DNA from: JAJTFW01 sp964534995 | Lineage (GTDB): Bacteria > Bacteroidota > Bacteroidia > AKYH767-A > OLB10 | Length of the DNA: 64,000 nucleotides | Direction: 5' to 3' | NCBI GenBank assembly: GCA_964534995.1 | Contig: CAZHSC010000001.1 | Span: 1 to 64,000 of the forward strand | Shown: piece after piece, positions 60,807 through 64,000 of the stretch | Layout: each line of letters starts with the position of its first letter | Position numbering within the stretch: position 1 is the first letter of the stretch | The notes under the pieces: model-generated | What the model was told of the DNA's origin: nothing | Seen by the model: the letters and a program-made list of their open reading frames with translations, nothing else | The model's database searches: none | Position numbers and translations under genes: made by a program

Positions 60807-62605
60807 TCCGGGTGAAAGTGCCTGAACACGATGCCGGCTTTCGCAGTTCCGATGACGGCTGTCAACTCCTCAGGTTTTGCTTCACGGACCCTCTTCACCG
60901 ACCGGAAATGACGGAGTAATGCATCACTCGCTGCCGGACCTATGCCACGAATTTCGGACAGCTCGGTCTTAATGATGCCTTTGCTGCGTTTCTTGCGATG
61001 GTGAGCGATGCCAAAGCGGTGTACCTCATCCCTCAGTTGCTGTATTATTTTTAAGGTCTCACTTTTTTTATCGAGATACAAGGGCAGAGGGTCACCGGGA
61101 TAATAAATCTCTTCGAGTTTTTTCGCAATACCAATGATAGAAATCTTGCCGCGCAATCCAAGCTTTTCAAGACTGTTTAGAGCTGCCGATAGCTGTCCTT
61201 TTCCTCCATCGATCACTATAAGTTGCGGCAAAGGTTTGCTTTCATCCAGCAATCGCCTGTATCTTCTGTACACTACCTCTTCCATGGAAGCAAAGTCATC
61301 GGGGCCTTTAACCGTTTTAATATCGAAATGCCGGTAATCGCTTTTCGAAGGCCTGCCATTTTTGAATACACTCATCGCGGCCACTGCGTAATCACCCTGA
61401 AAGTTGGAATTGTCAAAGCATTCAATATGATAAGGTTTTTCGGGTAAACGCAAATCTTTCTGCATCTGTGTCATCAGCCTTTCCACACGGTGTTCAGGAT
61501 TCAGTTTGTCAGCCTGTTCCAGTTTGTCCTTCATAAAATACCGGACATTTTTTTCAGACAGATCCAGGAGTTTTTTCTTGTCACCGATTTTGGGTACTAT
61601 GCATTCAACGCCGGGAATTTCCTGATCAAGTTCAAAGGGGATGAGTATTTCTCTGGCATCGCTCTCGTAACGTTGTCGAAGTTCCGCAATGGCCAGTCCA
61701 AGAAGTTCCGCAGGACTTTCTTCCAGTTTTTTCTTCAATTCAAGGGTAAAGGACTGTACGATGGCGCCGCTGATAACTTTCATAAAGTTAACGTAAGCAG
61801 AATGCCCGTCTTCCACGTACGAAAAAACATCTACATTATTTATCGTTGGATGAACGATGACACTCCTTCCTTTATATTTTTCCAGGATTTCTATTTTTTC
61901 CTTGCTTGCCTGGGCCGCTTCGAATTCATAACGTTCCGCCTGTGATTTCATGAGTTGTTCCAGATGGCGGATCACTGTGTTGATATTTCCTTTCAGGATT
62001 TCGCGGATCCCCGCAATGGAGGTGTCATAATCCGCTTTCGACTGAATGCCTTCACAGGGGCCGAGGCAGTTGCCTACATGGTATTCCAGACAAACTCTAA
62101 ACTTTTTTTTGGCAATGTTTTCCTCTGATAAAACAAGGTTACAGGTACGCAGCCTGTATAGCGTGTTGATCAGCTCAAGCAGTGTATTTATCATCGTTAC
62201 GGAAGCATAGGGCCCGTAATAGGCTGAACCGTCCCTGATGTGCTGCCGTGAATAAAACACCCTCGGAAAATCTTCGTTTTTAATTACGATCCATGGATAG
62301 GTTTTATCATCTTTCAGACTGACATTATACTTTGGCTGATGTTTTTTTATCAGGTTGTTTTCCAGCAACAATGCATCATATTCTGTTTCCACGAGTATCG
62401 TCCTGATATCGGCAATCTGCCGCACCATCATGGTGATCCTGGAACTGTCATGGTTCTTGTTAAAATAGCTGCTGACCCTTCTTTTAAGATTCTTCGCTTT
62501 ACCAATATACAGTAATGACATATCCGTACTGTAAAACTGATATACCCCGGGGGTTTCGGGCATTGTCTCTATCAGGGATCTGATATGTTCGTTTTTTGCA
62601 GCCAC
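60800..62605 (-). CDS. uvrC: excinuclease ABC subunit C
   Basis: A 601-residue nucleotide-excision repair endonuclease that cuts on both sides of a lesion with UvrA and UvrB. The GIY-YIG domain is at the N-terminus (PGVYQFYSTDMSLLYIGKAK), the UVR motif around EFEAAQASKEKIEILEKYKG, the RNase H-like domain with HIECFDNSNFQGDYAVA, and the helix-hairpin-helix domain at the end (LSEIRGIGPAASDALLRHF). All expected parts are present. It begins 1 base after the glycosyltransferase gene on the same strand, so they are probably cotranscribed. Confidence 0.97.
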   Translation of the reverse strand: MAAKNEHIRSLIETMPETPGVYQFYSTDMSLLYIGKAKNLKRRVSSYFNKNHDSSRITMMVRQIADIRTILVETEYDALLLENNLIKKHQPKYNVSLKDDKTYPWIVIKNEDFPRVFYSRQHIRDGSAYYGPYASVTMINTLLELINTLYRLRTCNLVLSEENIAKKKFRVCLEYHVGNCLGPCEGIQSKADYDTSIAGIREILKGNINTVIRHLEQLMKSQAERYEFEAAQASKEKIEILEKYKGRSVIVHPTINNVDVFSYVEDGHSAYVNFMKVISGAIVQSFTLELKKKLEESPAELLGLAIAELRQRYESDAREILIPFELDQEIPGVECIVPKIGDKKKLLDLSEKNVRYFMKDKLEQADKLNPEHRVERLMTQMQKDLRLPEKPYHIECFDNSNFQGDYAVAAMSVFKNGRPSKSDYRHFDIKTVKGPDDFASMEEVVYRRYRRLLDESKPLPQLIVIDGGKGQLSAALNSLEKLGLRGKISIIGIAKKLEEIYYPGDPLPLYLDKKSETLKIIQQLRDEVHRFGIAHHRKKRSKGIIKTELSEIRGIGPAASDALLRHFRSVKRVREAKPEELTAVIGTAKAGIVFRHFHPDQ

Positions 62606-62606
62606 C

Positions 62607-63701
62607 TCAGAGGTTCAATACCTGTTTGTAAATGCCGATGGTTTTCTGTGCAGTAGCCCTGAATGAAAATTCCTGAACTTTCAGTGCGGCATTGTTAACG
62701 ATTCTTTCTTTTAACCCGGGTTCTTCAAAAATGCGGAATACTGCTTTTTGCAATCCCTCGCTGTCACCCACATCTGCCAGTAAGCCGGTACTCCCGTTTT
62801 CTACTAGTTCAGGGATACCGCCTGCCCGGGTTGCTACTACAGGGATTCCGCCTGCAAATGCTTCGAGGATGATGGTGCCCAGGCCTTCAGTTTTTGATGT
62901 AATTAAAAAGAGATCCAGCGATTTCATCAGCATGGGAATATCTTTTCTGAATCCCAGCAAGTGTATTCTTTCGCTCAAACCGTGTTTCTCAATGAAGGAT
63001 CTGATACTTCCTTCCTCCGGTCCTTTTCCGGCAATTACAAAATGAGCCGCCAGGCCCCTTTGCAGGAGCGCCCGTGCTGTTTCCAGAAACAGCGGGTAAT
63101 CCTTATGATCTGCCAGGGCGCTGAAGTTGCCGATTATTTTATCACCCATGTCAATAGATAGCTCCTTGCGAAGCGGATTTTCGTGCAGGGGAAAATCATA
63201 GGAGCCGGTATCTGTTCCGCTGTGAATAACGCATAATTTCGACTTATCTTTTATGGAAGGAGCGGTGATATCCTGAATGGCGTGTGAAACACAGATTATT
63301 TTTTTTACTGATTTGTGATTGTACTTCCACTTTGAAAATGGATTCTCCGATACCGCAAAGTCCACCCTTCTGCTAACCACTATCGGCTGCGAAATACCGA
63401 AAATCAATGCAGATGTTACCGCTCCGCTGTGCGCATGCGAATCATGGGTGTGGATAATGTCTATGGACTCACTGCGGCATATGTCTGAAATTTTGCGGGC
63501 CAGCTGCAGGTTGAATGCACCACGGGAACGGAATGTAATCACCGGAATGGCTTTCACTTTCATTTTTTCTGACAATACAGAACCTTCAGGACATAAAACA
63601 ACTGTTTCAATGCCGGCCTGGTGTAATGCGAGGGTGAGGTAGGCAGCCTGTTGTTCGCCGCCACGCCATGAAAGCGGGGAAGAAACCTGCAGTACTTTCA
63701 T
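62607..63701 (-). CDS. GT4 family glycosyltransferase
   Basis: A 364-residue GT-B fold enzyme that transfers a sugar from a nucleotide donor. The N-terminal domain has SSPLSWRGGEQQAAYLTLAL; the C-terminal domain has the E-x7-E motif region in GLGTIILEAFAGGIPVVATR and GGIPELVENG. No membrane segments; probably acts on the inner face of the inner membrane in LPS or capsule synthesis. It overlaps the upstream GT2 gene by 4 bases and is followed 1 base later by uvrC. Confidence 0.92.
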   Translation of the reverse strand: MKVLQVSSPLSWRGGEQQAAYLTLALHQAGIETVVLCPEGSVLSEKMKVKAIPVITFRSRGAFNLQLARKISDICRSESIDIIHTHDSHAHSGAVTSALIFGISQPIVVSRRVDFAVSENPFSKWKYNHKSVKKIICVSHAIQDITAPSIKDKSKLCVIHSGTDTGSYDFPLHENPLRKELSIDMGDKIIGNFSALADHKDYPLFLETARALLQRGLAAHFVIAGKGPEEGSIRSFIEKHGLSERIHLLGFRKDIPMLMKSLDLFLITSKTEGLGTIILEAFAGGIPVVATRAGGIPELVENGSTGLLADVGDSEGLQKAVFRIFEEPGLKERIVNNAALKVQEFSFRATAQKTIGIYKQVLNL

Positions 63702-64000
63702 ATGGATTTTCCTTTCTGCAGATAATAGAGGCGCAGGTATTTCAGAAAAACAGCATGTGCGCTGTTAATCCCAATGACCAGACCGGTAACACCATCCATA
63801 AAACCCATTCTTAAAATGTAATTTCGAATGAACCGGGCCAGTGGTTTATATATTAACTTAAGCACACCCGATCTTTTCCCTTTATCAAAAAGCGCCTGTG
63901 CCCCGATTTTGCTGAAACGGTCAATCTGATGGAGGTGATCTGAAATGCTGTTGTAGGAATAGTGAAGGATATCCCCACTGATGTGCACAGGTGACAAGTT
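63698..64000 (-). CDS. GT2 family glycosyltransferase, C-terminal part only
   Basis: The gene enters from beyond the right edge; only about the last 100 residues are seen. HYSYNSISDHLHQIDRFS, FIRNYILRMGFMDGVTGL and FLKYLRLYYLQ match the C-terminal part of WaaE/KdtX-like GT2 enzymes that add sugars to the LPS inner core. The catalytic N-terminal part is outside the window. It overlaps the GT4 gene by 4 bases, indicating an operon. Confidence 0.85.
   Translation of the reverse strand, partial: NLSPVHISGDILHYSYNSISDHLHQIDRFSKIGAQALFDKGKRSGVLKLIYKPLARFIRNYILRMGFMDGVTGLVIGINSAHAVFLKYLRLYYLQKGKSI

Overview
The window reads as chromosomal DNA of an uncultured member of the Bacteroidota, most like the Chitinophagales. 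The grounds are: six large secreted proteins with C-terminal type IX secretion (T9SS) sorting domains; many starts preceded by the Bacteroidota -7 promoter element TAnnTTTG with almost no Shine-Dalgarno sequences; and family-typical gene pairs such as DUF4271 next to hemD. Two runs of N (10 and 100 bases) show that it is a scaffold, and both runs look like assembly artefacts at short repeats. No rRNA, tRNA or CRISPR array was seen.

Layout. 0.3-4.0 kb: an NRAMP-like transporter with altered metal-site motifs, then a compact stress operon (Rrf2 Fe-S regulator, tryptophan 2,3-dioxygenase, RIC-type di-iron repair protein) preceded by a clear inverted-repeat operator. 4-14.5 kb: an S9 peptidase, a DUF1801 protein, an MBOAT acyltransferase overlapping an SGNH-like partner, and several small envelope or unknown genes. 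14.7-24 kb: a T9SS beta-propeller protein, a MATE exporter, and two divergent P-type ATPases of different subclasses. 24-27 kb: folB and RNase R. 27-44.4 kb: a secretome region with five further T9SS cargo proteins (BNR/PKD, repeat-rich, seven-PKD, LamG, PNGase F-like), interrupted by an ECF sigma factor translationally coupled to an unusual inner-membrane/beta-barrel protein. 44.5-54 kb: a desaturase, an O-antigen ligase-like protein, and the housekeeping run DUF4271-hemD-rnpA-yidD-S41 protease, then YceI and YdcF proteins. 54-64 kb: M1 aminopeptidase, a beta-barrel-like protein, an IS200-type (RAYT-like) transposase with a mirror-symmetric palindrome array, M48 protease, a sugar isomerase, uvrC, and two glycosyltransferases running off the right edge.

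How genes may work together: the Rrf2/TDO/RIC set looks like a nitrosative or oxidative stress unit; the MBOAT/SGNH pair probably O-acylates an exported glycan; the glycosyltransferases at the right edge suggest LPS or capsule assembly, to which the O-antigen ligase may belong; the T9SS cargo proteins form a surface or secreted set.

The most unusual structure is at 57.6-58.5 kb: a single-domain HUH transposase followed by two long hairpins, each bracketed by AACCCC/GGGGTT palindromes, arranged as inverted mirror images with terminal inverted repeats, and filling the whole space up to the convergent M48 gene. Also notable are several genes whose -7 promoter box ends only 3-7 bases before the start codon, which suggests leaderless mRNAs.
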